A DNA stretch of 29,273 nt from JAJDOJ01 sp034722015 (lineage in GTDB: Bacteria; Pseudomonadota; Gammaproteobacteria; JAJDOJ01), in assembly GCA_034722015.1 (NCBI GenBank), contig JAYENI010000171.1:1-29273 (forward strand), in the 5' to 3' direction. Below are positions 1-8,179 of the stretch, one piece after another. Under the pieces are notes generated by a model. The model worked only from the letters and a program-made list of their open reading frames with translations. It ran no database searches and was not told the DNA's origin. How positions within the stretch are numbered: position 1 is the stretch's first letter; each line of letters starts with the position of its first letter. The position numbers and the translations under genes were made by a program.

Positions 1-42
1 TCCCACCCCCATCCCGGCCTTCCCCCTCAAAGGGGGAAGGAG
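1..42 (-). repeat. GC-rich palindromic repeat, copy A, also a likely terminator
   Basis: Read on the minus strand, this is an about 42-base unit made of a hairpin (18-40, arms of nine bases, CCTTCCCCC against GGGGGAAGG) followed by a G-rich tail ending GGGGGTGGGA. The same unit recurs on the plus strand at 8752-8792, differing only in the hairpin loop. It starts ten bases after the stop of the OmpA-domain gene, so it may end that transcript. There is no clear U tract, so termination is inferred from the hairpin only. Confidence 0.75.
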
Positions 43-51
43 CAATTTCTT

Positions 52-1983
52 TCAGCGAATCACCCGGATCTCGACTCGACGATTCTTCGCGCGGCCCTCG
101 ACCGTTTCGTTCGACACAATCGGCCGGCTGGAACCATAACCCATCGCCCGGATTCTCCCTGGCGCGACACCGCGTTGAATCAGAAATTGCGCCACAACCT
201 TCGCGCGTTCGTCCGCCAGCTGCTGGTTCGCGATTCCCGATCCCCTGCTGTCGGTGTGGCCCTGGATGTCGACACGAAGTTCCGGATTATCAATAAGGAA
301 CCCGGACATCTTCGCAAGGTTCCTTTCGAATTCCGGTGTGATCTCTACTCCGGATCGCGGGAACAGGGCCTGCAGGACCATGACCTCCTGGCTGAGGGCG
401 AAGGTCTCATCCCCTTCGAGTTCCAGGTCGGGGCCCGCCACCGTTTCAGCCCCCGACTCCGGGGTCTGCTCCGACAGCGATTCGACGACGACCGCCTCGG
501 TGACCTGTGTATCGTCTTCCCGTGTCGCCCCGGGCGCGACAACCGAACCCGGCGCCATTTCCGACAGATCGGCCTCGCTCCCGCGAATCGTCCTTCCGGC
601 CACCGGCCTCATTTCCGTCCCGCGCCCCGACGGACGGTCTTTCACTGACTCCGGCCGTTCGTGCTCGACGTCGGTAACGGCAAATGGCTTCGCGCCGTAC
701 AGGGCCCCCGGCGAGGCGTAGTGCACATAGACCAGCGCCGCGGCGATGATGGGCAGCGCCGCGATGACGAGCAGGCCGGCGAAGGCCACCCTGCCGGTCC
801 ACGTCTCCGCCGGGCGGTCCGTGGCGTAGCGATAGACCATGCGCAGGAGGAAGTAGAGCAGCAGCAGCACGGCGGCGAGCACGAAGGTATGCGTCAGCAT
901 CGCCTCGGCCTCGGTCTCGCTGCGCTCGACCAGCTTGCCCACATCATTCATCAGGGCCTTCCGCTCCTCGCCCAACCCCTCCAGAATGTGATCGATCGAC
1001 TCGGCACGCACGAGGGTCACGCCTTCGACGATCTGCTCGAGTGCCAGTTGCCGCTCCTGTGCCAGTCCGAGCATTAGCTGGTTGATCGCCGCCTGACGCT
1101 CTGCGCTCACCTGCTCCAGCGTCTGGTCGATGATCGACTGCGTCCGGGTGGAAAACTCTCCGGGCAGGGTCTCCAGCACGGCAGCGTAACGCTCGGAACT
1201 CTCCCGGAAGCCGCTGATGTCGTCCAGGGTCTGACCGAGCTCCGGGGAACGCAGGATCTCCTTGACCGCCATCTCGAACCGCCGCGGCATCAGGTCCTGC
1301 ATGCGCACCATCAGGTAGAGTGCCCGGTCGCCCATGACCCGGATCTCCTCGGCGGCCACGGCGGCCTCGCGCACCGGGGCGAGCAGACCGCCCGGCTGCA
1401 TCGCCTTCTCCAGCGAGGGCTTGCGCCCCAGCGCACCGAAATCGCTGAAGCGAATGAAAGTGACACCCTGCTTGTCCGGATTGCGCGCCCGCCACTGCCG
1501 GATGACGCCGCGGATTTCGCTCAACTGCTCCGGTGTCATGACCTTGGCGGCAAACCCCCAGATGTCCTCTTCCATCACGCGCAGCATGTCGATCATCGGC
1601 TGCGCGGCGTCCCCGTAGACCTCCGGACCCCAGTACTCGTTCCAGACGATGTTGTAGAGCGATACCAGCACCATCATATCGAGCAGGTTCACTCCGGGAT
1701 TGGGACTGGAAGCGATGTCAAACCCCGCGGCCGCTCCATAGAAGATGATCCTGTCGGTGTGTTTCCGGACTTCGGGTGTTCCGGCGCGGGCCGCCGTCTT
1801 TTCGGCCGCCTCAGCGAGTTGCGCGGCCCAGCTGTCGGCGAAACTCATCACCGCCGCCTGGACCTCTTCGCGGGTGTATTGACCGACGCCGCCGGCCTGT
1901 TGCGCGGGCGCTGGCTTCGAAGTGGCGAGGACTGCCAGGGCGACCGCACATACAAATGCAACGAGTAAGACTACATTCCGCAT
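52..1983 (-). CDS. OmpA-domain, membrane-anchored envelope protein
   Basis: The product is 643 residues. The ATG at 1983 is chosen because AAAGGATC lies just upstream and because it begins a clean signal sequence (MRNVVLLVAFVCAVALAV, then a PAPAQQA cleavage region). The reading frame stays open 14 codons further upstream. A long helical, Glu/Arg-rich region follows (about 250-355, probable coiled coil). Two hydrophobic segments lie near residues 361-383 and 398-423, then a low-complexity linker. A C-terminal OmpA domain covers about the last 110 residues, with the motif GHTDSRG, a later RAKVVAQFL helix and NRRVEIRV. OmpA domains bind peptidoglycan non-covalently, so the protein probably ties an inner-membrane segment to the wall. 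The family of the large N-terminal part was not recognised; it is not a beta-barrel porin. It is transcribed away from the MscS gene. Confidence 0.88.
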   Translation of the reverse strand: MRNVVLLVAFVCAVALAVLATSKPAPAQQAGGVGQYTREEVQAAVMSFADSWAAQLAEAAEKTAARAGTPEVRKHTDRIIFYGAAAGFDIASSPNPGVNLLDMMVLVSLYNIVWNEYWGPEVYGDAAQPMIDMLRVMEEDIWGFAAKVMTPEQLSEIRGVIRQWRARNPDKQGVTFIRFSDFGALGRKPSLEKAMQPGGLLAPVREAAVAAEEIRVMGDRALYLMVRMQDLMPRRFEMAVKEILRSPELGQTLDDISGFRESSERYAAVLETLPGEFSTRTQSIIDQTLEQVSAERQAAINQLMLGLAQERQLALEQIVEGVTLVRAESIDHILEGLGEERKALMNDVGKLVERSETEAEAMLTHTFVLAAVLLLLYFLLRMVYRYATDRPAETWTGRVAFAGLLVIAALPIIAAALVYVHYASPGALYGAKPFAVTDVEHERPESVKDRPSGRGTEMRPVAGRTIRGSEADLSEMAPGSVVAPGATREDDTQVTEAVVVESLSEQTPESGAETVAGPDLELEGDETFALSQEVMVLQALFPRSGVEITPEFERNLAKMSGFLIDNPELRVDIQGHTDSRGSGIANQQLADERAKVVAQFLIQRGVAPGRIRAMGYGSSRPIVSNETVEGRAKNRRVEIRVIR

Positions 1984-2070
1984 CAGTGATCCTTTGCATT
2001 CCGGGTAACGGTCAAGACGACCCATTCTGCGATGTTATCCGACCGACGAGAAAGGTCATAAATAATAAAT

Positions 2071-2284
2071 GTGGGGTATCCATCTGAGTGCGGTAGCGCC
2101 TACCAGTTGTGGTCTCGCCATGGGCGAGTGGGTGGCCAGCGCAGCTACTCGATATAGTCGGGGAACCACGCATGTAGTTCCGCGTAGTTGCGCGGGTAGT
2201 CGCGGCCAGCCCGCAGATCGGAGGTAGGCAGATGCATCGGCATCCCTACATCTTGTGTTAACCGCACTCAGATGGATACCCCCC
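2071..2284. mobile_element. IS1595-derived miniature element (MITE)
   Basis: A 214-bp element has 24-bp terminal inverted repeats (2071-2094 and 2261-2284, one mismatch; core GGGGTATCCATCTGAGTGCG). It is bordered by near-identical 8-base sequences, TAATAAAT (2063-2070) and TTATAAAT (2285-2292), as expected for the 8-bp target duplication known for the IS1595 family. Inside, on the minus strand, lies a short peptide matching the N-terminus of IS1595-type transposases. It is a non-autonomous deletion derivative lying between two divergent genes. The IS1595 assignment rests on the peptide and the duplication length; the element is not matched to a named IS. Confidence 0.8.
2145..2243 (-). pseudogene. 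IS1595-type transposase, N-terminal fragment
   Basis: A 32-codon frame starts MPMHLPTSDLRAG and continues YPRNYAELHAWFPD, typical of the extreme N-terminus of IS1595/ISXO2-like transposases. Intact proteins usually continue through a region like DAACLxYLxWLRWP and then a zinc-ribbon. Here the frame reads YIE, then a TAG stop exactly where a Trp is expected, and LRWP follows in the same frame. This points to a small deletion plus a TGG-to-TAG change. All catalytic domain sequence is missing, so the fragment cannot be active. Confidence 0.75.
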
Positions 2285-2395
2285 TTATAAATAATAGTCG
2301 TGCTGAATCGCCTTGGGCTTTACATGGAATAGTATTAGACTTTACTAATTATGACGTTCACACCGTATGTGAATCACGGCTTTGGAGGCATCGGC

Positions 2396-4255
2396 ATGGC
2401 GGCTGTCATCTCCGCATGGACTGCGGCAACCCCGAACTTCGGGAACAACACAGCGGGAACCGGCAAATGGATTGGCGCAATCCTCATTGCGTTTTGCCTG
2501 TTCCCGCCCTACGTCCTTGCCGAGGAACCACATCCTCTGGAACCGCTGGACACCTCAAGCCCGGGCGCGACGTTATATGGATTGCTCGAGCAAGTAGAGG
2601 AAGCCTTACGTTTCGGCAAGAGGGAATTATGGGTTGAACCCACCTTCAGCAAGTTCCTCCGGCAGCAGGCGACGATCCAGCAGGCTCGCAGGGCCCTTGA
2701 CCTCAGCGAGGTCCCGATCGCGAGTCGACGAGAGGTGGGAGTCACCGCTGGAGTCTATCTGTACGAGGTCCTGTCACGCATCGAGTTGCCGACCCTGGAC
2801 GAAATCCCGGACGCGGCGTCCTTCGACGAAGAGCCCGCCACCTATACCGTCCCGCGCACCGAGATCACGCTAGTTCGGATCGGCGAGGGAGAGCGCGCAG
2901 GAGAATTCCTGTTCTCACCGGAAACGGTCTCTCGAGCAGAGGAGTTTTACAAACGCTCCAAGCTTCTACCCTACACCCGGGAAGTCCTTCAACCAGACCT
3001 CGTTGGTATGCTTGCCAACAACCCCGGCTGGATGATCCCGGCACGGATCACCGATGGACTGCCTGCCGCGTTGAAGAAGACCTTTTTCGGGCACGCGCTC
3101 TGGAAATGGCTCGGACTGTTGGCCATGTTGCTGCTGTTCACGGGCCTGCTCCTGCTCTTGAGGCGTCTGATACGCACTCATCCTGCCCGGAGACCCGCGT
3201 GGCAGTACCTGCGGCGGCTAGCCCTGCCCCTGGCCGTGCTGATCATCCTGCCCATCTTCGTCAGGTTGGCCAATGTATCGATTCTGAACTTCGGCGGGGC
3301 AGTGGCCGAATGGATCGGCCTCGTCTCCGCGACGATTGCCGTCCTGGCCGCGACATGGACCGTCTGGCTGCTGCCGATGTTACTGGCCGAGTTGATCATT
3401 GCCTCTCCGTCAGTTCGGGAGGGAAGCCTCAACGCGCACCTTGTGCGCCTGGTCGGCCGTATCATCGGCATCGTCCTGGCCATCGTCGTGATCTTTTTCG
3501 GAGCCAGTCTGGTCGGGGTTCCCCTGCTCGGCATGGTCGCCGGCGTCAGTATCGGCGGCCTCGCCGTTGCCCTGGCGACCCAGGACACGCTCAAGAACCT
3601 GCTGGGCAGCCTGATGATCTACATGGACAAACCCTACGAGGTCGGCCACCGCATCAACGTCAAGGGACACGACGGCGTGGTCGAGGAGATCGGGCTTCGC
3701 TCGACGAAGATCCGCCTACTCAACGGCCCCGTGACGACGATCCCCAACGAGAAGATGGCCACCGAGGACATCGTCAACGTCGCCAAGCGGCCCTTCATCC
3801 AGCGCATCTTCAACGTCAGGATCGCCGTTGACACGTCCCCGGACAAGATCGGCGAGGCGCTCGGGATCCTTCGGGATATCGTGTCCGTGCCCGAGTCGGC
3901 GGATGACGACACGCCAGCATCAGGGGGCGGGAAATCCGCGGAGGACGGGGGCAACCGGGACGAGGAACGTACACCTCATCCCAACGAGGCCATCAACCAA
4001 CCGGATTTTCCGCCACGCGTCTTTTTCAACGACCTGACCCAGGATTACCTCAACTTCCTGGTGATCTACTGGTACCACCCTCCGGCCTACTGGGACTACC
4101 TGGATCATGCGACCTGGCTCAACACCCGGATCGTGGAACGCCTGGATCAGGCCGGCATCCGATTCGCCATGCCCGCGAGAAAGCTATTCGCTGGAGACGG
4201 AACGGAACCCGGCGAGACCGGAGACATTCCCGTCGGGCAAATCGGGTCAACCTGA
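2396..4255 (+). CDS. MscS-family mechanosensitive channel
   Basis: The product is 619 residues. The ATG at 2396 is preferred over the one at 2351 because GGAGG (2384-2388) sits seven bases before it and a hydrophobic signal follows (WIGAILIAFCLFPPYVLA, cut near AEEP). A soluble periplasmic region of about 200 residues precedes several membrane helices. The pore-lining segment is recognisable as GVSIGGLAVALATQDTLKNL, followed by the cytoplasmic beta domain (YMDKPYEVGHRINV, VEEIGLRSTKIRLLNG, TIPNEKMA). It is larger than E. coli MscS (286 residues), like the MscK/YbdG-type long channels. An acidic, Gly-rich insertion (about residues 500-530, SADDDTPASGGGK) interrupts the C-terminal cage. The likely role is release of solutes on hypo-osmotic shock. 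Confidence 0.9.
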   Translation: MAAVISAWTAATPNFGNNTAGTGKWIGAILIAFCLFPPYVLAEEPHPLEPLDTSSPGATLYGLLEQVEEALRFGKRELWVEPTFSKFLRQQATIQQARRALDLSEVPIASRREVGVTAGVYLYEVLSRIELPTLDEIPDAASFDEEPATYTVPRTEITLVRIGEGERAGEFLFSPETVSRAEEFYKRSKLLPYTREVLQPDLVGMLANNPGWMIPARITDGLPAALKKTFFGHALWKWLGLLAMLLLFTGLLLLLRRLIRTHPARRPAWQYLRRLALPLAVLIILPIFVRLANVSILNFGGAVAEWIGLVSATIAVLAATWTVWLLPMLLAELIIASPSVREGSLNAHLVRLVGRIIGIVLAIVVIFFGASLVGVPLLGMVAGVSIGGLAVALATQDTLKNLLGSLMIYMDKPYEVGHRINVKGHDGVVEEIGLRSTKIRLLNGPVTTIPNEKMATEDIVNVAKRPFIQRIFNVRIAVDTSPDKIGEALGILRDIVSVPESADDDTPASGGGKSAEDGGNRDEERTPHPNEAINQPDFPPRVFFNDLTQDYLNFLVIYWYHPPAYWDYLDHATWLNTRIVERLDQAGIRFAMPARKLFAGDGTEPGETGDIPVGQIGST

Positions 4256-4480
4256 CCCTCCCAAACTTTCCCTCAGGCTTCATGACGGACCCTTGCGGCA
4301 CCGGAAGGTGTCGTGCAGTCGCCGCAATACCCGTGGAAAATTCCTGCTTTGTTGCGATTACGCAACGATTCTTTACGCTGAATGATCTAGAATATTGATT
4401 ATAGATGATCGGTTATTTGGTGTTGAAGCCATGATACGCCGCTACGATGTAGTGCTATCGATACAAACGGGATAATACAG
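4256..4480. other. AT-richer intergenic stretch, no gene seen
   Basis: This stretch follows the channel gene and is noticeably richer in A and T from about 4340 onward than the genes around it. It has only a 14-codon frame starting ATGATACGCCGC at 4431. A similar run, ATACGCCG, recurs at 4481 at the start of the lipoprotein-like remnant, which suggests a local duplication around an original start. No hairpin followed by a T-run was found. Confidence 0.4.
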
Positions 4481-4746
4481 ATACGCCGTGGCTTTTTCAC
4501 ACTCGCGGCAGTCGGGCTATGCTGGTGGGTTGCGCGACGGCATTGCTCAAGGATGATCGCATTCGCCCACCACCGGATTTCGCCCGTCTCCCGGCAACAG
4601 AGGGCGTGCTCCTGGACACGGCGGACGAGGACGGCGACCTCTACTGGGTCGACAGCAACGGACGGGTGGATTCACAGCCTGCCCGGGGAAGCTCGCAGCG
4701 CGTGATGGACGCAATCTTCAAGATATTTCCGAAAAACCAATTCTGA
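4481..4746 (+). pseudogene. Small lipoprotein-like gene with a frameshift
   Basis: From 4519 the open frame begins MLVGCATALLKDDR. LVGC is a good lipobox, but only one residue precedes it, so the signal peptide is absent from this frame. The preceding bases in the neighbouring frame (4481-4519) read IRRGFFTLAAVGL, just what should precede LVGC. Dropping two bases (AT in GGGCTATGCTGG) joins the halves as IRRGFFTLAAVGL-LVGCATA. No standard start codon opens the first half; ATA is in that position. The mature part (about 72 residues, with DEDGDLYWVDSNGRVD) is not a family I recognise. It is either a decayed lipoprotein gene or a sequencing error. Confidence 0.5.
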
Positions 4747-4859
4747 CCTGGAAAGGACGGCCAGGACTATGGTTTGGAAAACAACAGCTTCTGTTCGTGT
4801 ACGGCAACACCTGTTTCGACCGAACCCGAAGTGTGTAGCAACGTAAGGGAAATCACGTA

Positions 4860-4889
4860 TTATATGCGGCATATAAGGGGAACCCCTTA
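4860..4889. promoter_or_regulatory. Two overlapping palindromes upstream of the small ORF
   Basis: TTATATG-CGG-CATATAA (4860-4876) runs directly into TAAGGGG-AA-CCCCTTA (4874-4889), sharing TAA. Both are perfect on their arms and lie 33-62 bases before the start of the 24-residue peptide. They could be an operator pair or a 5'-leader structure; neither matches a site I can name. A possible -10 (TATTAT, 4858-4863) overlaps the first palindrome, but no good -35 was found. Confidence 0.4.
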
Positions 4890-4921
4890 CTATCCGCAAA
4901 GAACGGAGAGGGCTAACTAAT

Positions 4922-4996
4922 ATGGATATCGTAATTGCAATGCTGGCGATTGCCGCGATCCCCCTGCTGACCGTGCTGTTCATTCTCTGGCGCTAG
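4922..4996 (+). CDS. Single-pass membrane micropeptide (24 residues)
   Basis: The peptide MDIVIAMLAIAAIPLLTVL continues FILWR and stops. A strong ribosome site, GGAGAGGG (4905-4912), lies nine bases before the ATG. Apart from the acidic D2 and the terminal Trp-Arg, the whole peptide is hydrophobic and long enough to span a membrane once, with a positive C-end consistent with N-out/C-in placement. Small single-helix subunits of this size accompany cytochrome bd oxidases and K+-ATPases, but neither complex is encoded nearby, so no function is assigned. The next gene begins about 170 bases downstream on the same strand. Translation is inferred from the ribosome site and composition. Confidence 0.55.
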   Translation: MDIVIAMLAIAAIPLLTVLFILWR

Positions 4997-5169
4997 GGGC
5001 GTTTCGCAAGCGATAACTCCCGGCGCGTTCCCTGCCAACGGGGTTCCCGGGAGCGAAGGTCTTGCATCTGCAAGTAAACTTTCCGGAGTATGGGCCGTCA
5101 ACGGCGTCACCGTTGATCTGTGCGCCCCCGCTTGGCTTGGTTACTGAAAATATTGACAGAAAATTGCCA

Positions 5170-6327
5170 ATGCCAAACACCACGCATCAGGCCACGGGTC
5201 GCGAGCCTGCACGTCCCCGCCTCCGGCTCAGGGTTCACCCGCTACGATCGCTTGGCCTGCTGACATTGGCCGGCGTTCTCGGCTCAGGGATGCTCTCCTG
5301 CGCCTCCAAACCGTTGAACCCGTACTCGACCAACACCCCGCCGATGATCCTGACGCCGGCGGCAAAGGCCGGCGCGATCGACAAACGCGCAAGGTTCAGG
5401 GAGATATTCTGCGCCATCACGGACGAGCGTGGGGAGTCGTTACCCGACCACCGCCCCTGCGACGAAGCGCTGGTCAGATTGTCGGACGAACCACCCGCCA
5501 CCGGGAAGCCGATCGACCTGGGTCGCGGCAAAACCGGGTTGCGGGTCGTCGTCGTCCCCGGGCTCGGATGGTCGTGTCTCAAGGGCTTCGTCGATAGCAA
5601 GTTCACGACCATGACGCATACCGGCAAGTTCGGATACGACATCACCTTGCTCGAGGTCGAGGCCCTGTCCGGCAGCCGCCGCAACGCCGAACTGATTCGC
5701 GACGCCCTCATGAATATTCCCGACCAGGGCGATGACGACAAGCCGCTGGTGCTGATCGGTTACTCCAAGGGGGCGCCGGACGTCCTCGAGGCGATCGTGA
5801 ACTACCCGGAGATCCAACCGAAGATCGCGGCATTTATTTCAACCGCGGGCGCGGTCGGAGGATCGCCGCTGGCGAACGACGCGACCGAGTCGACCGTAGG
5901 CCTCCTGACGCACTTTCCCGGATCGCAATGCGACGCCGGCGACGAGAACGCCCTGAACAGCCTCAAACCCGAGGTCCGGCAACGCTGGCTGGCGGACCAT
6001 CCACTGCCGGACACTATCCGGTACTACTCCCTGATTTACTATCCGGATGAAGAACACATTTCGGCCGGTCTGAAATCCAGCTACGACAAGCTGGGCCGGG
6101 TCGATGCCCGAAACGACAGCCAGCTCATCTTCTACGACCAGGTGATTCCCGGTTCGACCATCCTCGGCTACCTCAACGCGGACCACTGGGCGGTATCGAT
6201 CCCGCTCGCCCGGTCACACAAATTCATCGGTTCCACCTTCGTCAACCGCAACGCCTTTCCGCGCGAGGTGATGGCCGAGGCCGTATTCCGGTTCGTCGAG
6301 GAGGACCTCGCCGCACGGCCGCAATGA
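5170..6327 (+). CDS. Probable lipoprotein with alpha/beta-hydrolase fold
   Basis: The product is 385 residues from the ATG at 5170; the frame is open 36 codons further upstream without signal-like sequence. The N-terminus is basic, then hydrophobic (SLGLLTLAGVLGSGMLSC), with a Cys suited to lipidation although the -3 Met makes the lipobox imperfect. The middle has the nucleophile elbow GYSKG (Ser about 199) after the strand PLVLIG. Near the C-end, LNADHWAVSIPL supplies an Asp-His pair (His about 339), a plausible catalytic histidine. The motif RVVVVPGLGWSCLKGF resembles the oxyanion-loop region. It is probably an esterase or lipase-like enzyme at the periplasmic face of a membrane; the substrate is unknown. 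A gene remnant with its own strong ribosome site follows 52 bases later. Confidence 0.7.
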   Translation: MPNTTHQATGREPARPRLRLRVHPLRSLGLLTLAGVLGSGMLSCASKPLNPYSTNTPPMILTPAAKAGAIDKRARFREIFCAITDERGESLPDHRPCDEALVRLSDEPPATGKPIDLGRGKTGLRVVVVPGLGWSCLKGFVDSKFTTMTHTGKFGYDITLLEVEALSGSRRNAELIRDALMNIPDQGDDDKPLVLIGYSKGAPDVLEAIVNYPEIQPKIAAFISTAGAVGGSPLANDATESTVGLLTHFPGSQCDAGDENALNSLKPEVRQRWLADHPLPDTIRYYSLIYYPDEEHISAGLKSSYDKLGRVDARNDSQLIFYDQVIPGSTILGYLNADHWAVSIPLARSHKFIGSTFVNRNAFPREVMAEAVFRFVEEDLAARPQ

Positions 6328-6379
6328 GGACAGCGCGGGTGTTCGCGGTCTCGATCCCTGTTGCGCCCGGAGGCCGATC

Positions 6380-6587
6380 ATGAATCGCGATACATTGACG
6401 GCGGGAGAGGCCGGAATCAACCGGCTCCTTCTGACCCGGGGCGGTCCTTTCTTCGAATTGCAGAAGCAGCTTGGCCTGTTGCGCGAGGACGCCTTCCGCG
6501 GCGCTCCTGCCCCTGGTCGCCGCGGGCGGCACGCAACTACCGGTCAAGGAAATCCTCGGCGTCATGAAACGCCTGCTGCCGCCGTAA
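6380..6587 (+). pseudogene. Internally deleted and frameshifted membrane-protein remnant
   Basis: The start is convincing: GGAGG (6369-6373) precedes ATG 6380, and the frame reads MNRDTLTAGEAGINRLLLT, then GGPFFELQKQLGLLREDAFR. After about residue 40 the frame turns into Arg/Pro-rich nonsense. Another frame from about 6500 reads LLPLVAAGGTQLPVKEILG, then VMKRLLPP and a stop at 6585-6587, which looks like a genuine C-terminus. The two ends resemble those of a multi-spanning membrane protein family, but the membrane core is missing and the ends are out of frame. I infer an internal deletion. Without a search the family cannot be named. Confidence 0.55.
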
Positions 6588-6726
6588 TCCCAATCAACCG
6601 TAGTCACGATTGCCTCACATGCATCACGCGCTGTCAACAATGAATGTTTACCTTGCAGGGCTTTAGCTATAGTATGCTTGCAGCTTGATTATTCCCTTTA
6701 AATTCAATGGATTTTTATGATTAAGG

Positions 6727-7531
6727 ATGATCATTAGAGAACTCATGGATGGGGTGCCGCTCTGGGGGATCTTCCTCGCCTCTGTCACCATTATCGTCCT
6801 TTCCACCGAGTTCGGCTTCCAGATCGGCCGCAGGCAGAAAGCGCGCCTGCCCGGCGGGGAAAAGATCCAGACGGGGCCGGTCGTCGCCGCTTCCCTCGGT
6901 CTGCTTCACCTTCGGCACGGTCGTAAAGCGCTACGACGACCGCAGGTATCTGGTGCTGGACGAGGCCAACGCGATCGGCACCGCCTACCTGCGCGCTGAA
7001 CTGCTGCCCGAAGCCCAACGGGATGCCGTTCGCCGTCTCCTGTACGACTATGTCAGCCTGCGGCTCGATGCGGTACAACTCGGCAAGGGTGGGGAACTCA
7101 GCGACCAGCGTCTGGAGAGCATGATCACACAGTCCGAGGAACTGCAAGGCGAACTCTGGTCGATAGCGGTTTCCGTTGCGGCGCAGCAGCCGACACCGGT
7201 GAGCACGCTGTTCCTGCAATCGGTAAACGAAGTGATCGATATTCATCAGATGCGGCTGACATTGGCGCTTCAGCAACGCATGCCACGGATTTTCTGGATT
7301 GCGCTCTTCGGGCTGGCGATCCTCGCCATGGTCATCGGGGGATACGATGCCGGGCTGGCCTCGCGCCGACGTTCCGTCACAACCCTCATTTCCCTGGCGA
7401 TCGCGTTCTCGCTGGTCTTGCTGCTGGTCGTGGCGCTGGATCGTCCGAAACAACGACTGTCGGTAGTCAATCAGGAGGCGTTGGTGGATGTGCAGAGGGG
7501 GATACAGCGATCGCTCGAACTCCATCAGTGA
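6727..7531 (+). pseudogene. DUF4239-like membrane protein gene with a frameshift
   Basis: The N-terminal part (from ATG 6727 or, more typical of the family, ATG 6745) reads MDGVPLWGIFLASVTIIVLS, then GFQIGRRQK and GPVVAASLGLL. The frame then changes at 6901-6907, and the partner frame continues FTFGTVVKRYDDRRYLVLDE, ANAIGTAYLRA and on to a stop at 7529-7531. In intact relatives the junction reads like LGLLAFLLAFTFG, so about five codons plus a frame-changing remainder are missing inside a membrane helix. Two further helices lie in the C-terminal half (RIFWIALFGLAILAMVIGG and LISLAIAFSLVLLLVVAL). The family is bestrophin-like, of unknown function. The gene is probably inactive unless the deletion is a sequencing error. 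Confidence 0.72.
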
Positions 7532-7576
7532 CGCGTCGCAGTCAATCTGCCCCATATCCGGAACGGGGGTGTTCAA

Positions 7577-8075
7577 ATGCAAATCGACGGGATCTGGACG
7601 GTAGAGCACCTAGGAGGCTGTCCGAGAATCGAAGATCTACTGCGCGAACGTGGATGCCGGCCAGATTGTCCGCTCGAATTCGTCAAATATGCCCAATATT
7701 CTCCTCATTCAACCGAAAAATCTGACTCGGCCCCACGTCCGCTCGCTACGGCCTCCATTCTCGGACAGCCTCCTAGGCCTGCGTGGCTGGAAGAAGGGAG
7801 GAAATCTCGGCTTCGAGAATGGCCGGGTCCTGGGGGGAAACAACCAGCACTACGTTCGTGGAGCATACGAACAGTCCGGTGACGTCTACAGTATTTCGCT
7901 GGAGATCACCTTTGTCGAGCTGCCGGAGACTGTTTTCTCCATTGAAGGAGATACAGTGCCGGCCAGGATAGAGGGCCGGCGGGAAGGGAATATTCTCTCC
8001 GGTATGCTGCATCGTATGGACAAGCCCGGCTTCGATCTCCACGTGAAACTGACAAAGCGTTCTGAAATTCAGTAA
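7577..8075 (+). pseudogene. GrlR-like regulatory protein gene split by a MITE
   Basis: The start MQIDGIWTVEH at 7577 (GGGGGTG upstream) and the C-terminal part from about 7777 (LRGWKKGGNLGFENGRVLGG, then HYVRGAYEQSGDVYSISLEI, ending LHVKLTKRSEIQ) are halves of one gene of about 110 codons. The layout (IDGIWTVE, GFENGRVLGG, a YxxG strand, a final xLTKR) resembles GrlR-type regulators, small beta-barrel proteins first known as type III secretion repressors, with many uncharacterised relatives. The 167-bp element at 7610-7776 lies between them. Deleting it with one CTAG gives EHLGLRGW in frame, so the insertion broke a working gene. A chimeric frame starting inside the element (7650) could still make the C-terminal part. 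Confidence 0.72.
7610..7776. mobile_element. CTAG-flanked MITE, copy 1
   Basis: The element has perfect 21-base inverted ends (7609-7629 and 7757-7777, CCTAGGAGGCTGTCCGAGAAT), including CTAG at both outer edges, which I read as a 4-bp target duplication. It has no coding sequence of its own. A second member lies at 26028-26193 with nearly the same length and shared internal words (CTACTGCG, TATTCTCCTCA). CTAG-type duplications are known for IS5-group elements, but no transposase is present to confirm this. It interrupts the GrlR-like gene and shifts its frame. Confidence 0.85.
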
Positions 8076-8179
8076 CGGCAACGCCGAGGTCTGGTAAGAG
8101 GTCGGGGCCTTGGGGCTCGAAGTTGCCGATCACATGGCCCGGTAGTAAATTGTCCCGACACGGACCACTTGACCGGGAT

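Noticed and set aside
5017..5053. CTCCCGG/CCGGGAG inverted repeat between the micropeptide and the hydrolase gene
   Set aside because: The loop is long and no T-run follows, so I did not call it a terminator; it could still be a leader structure.
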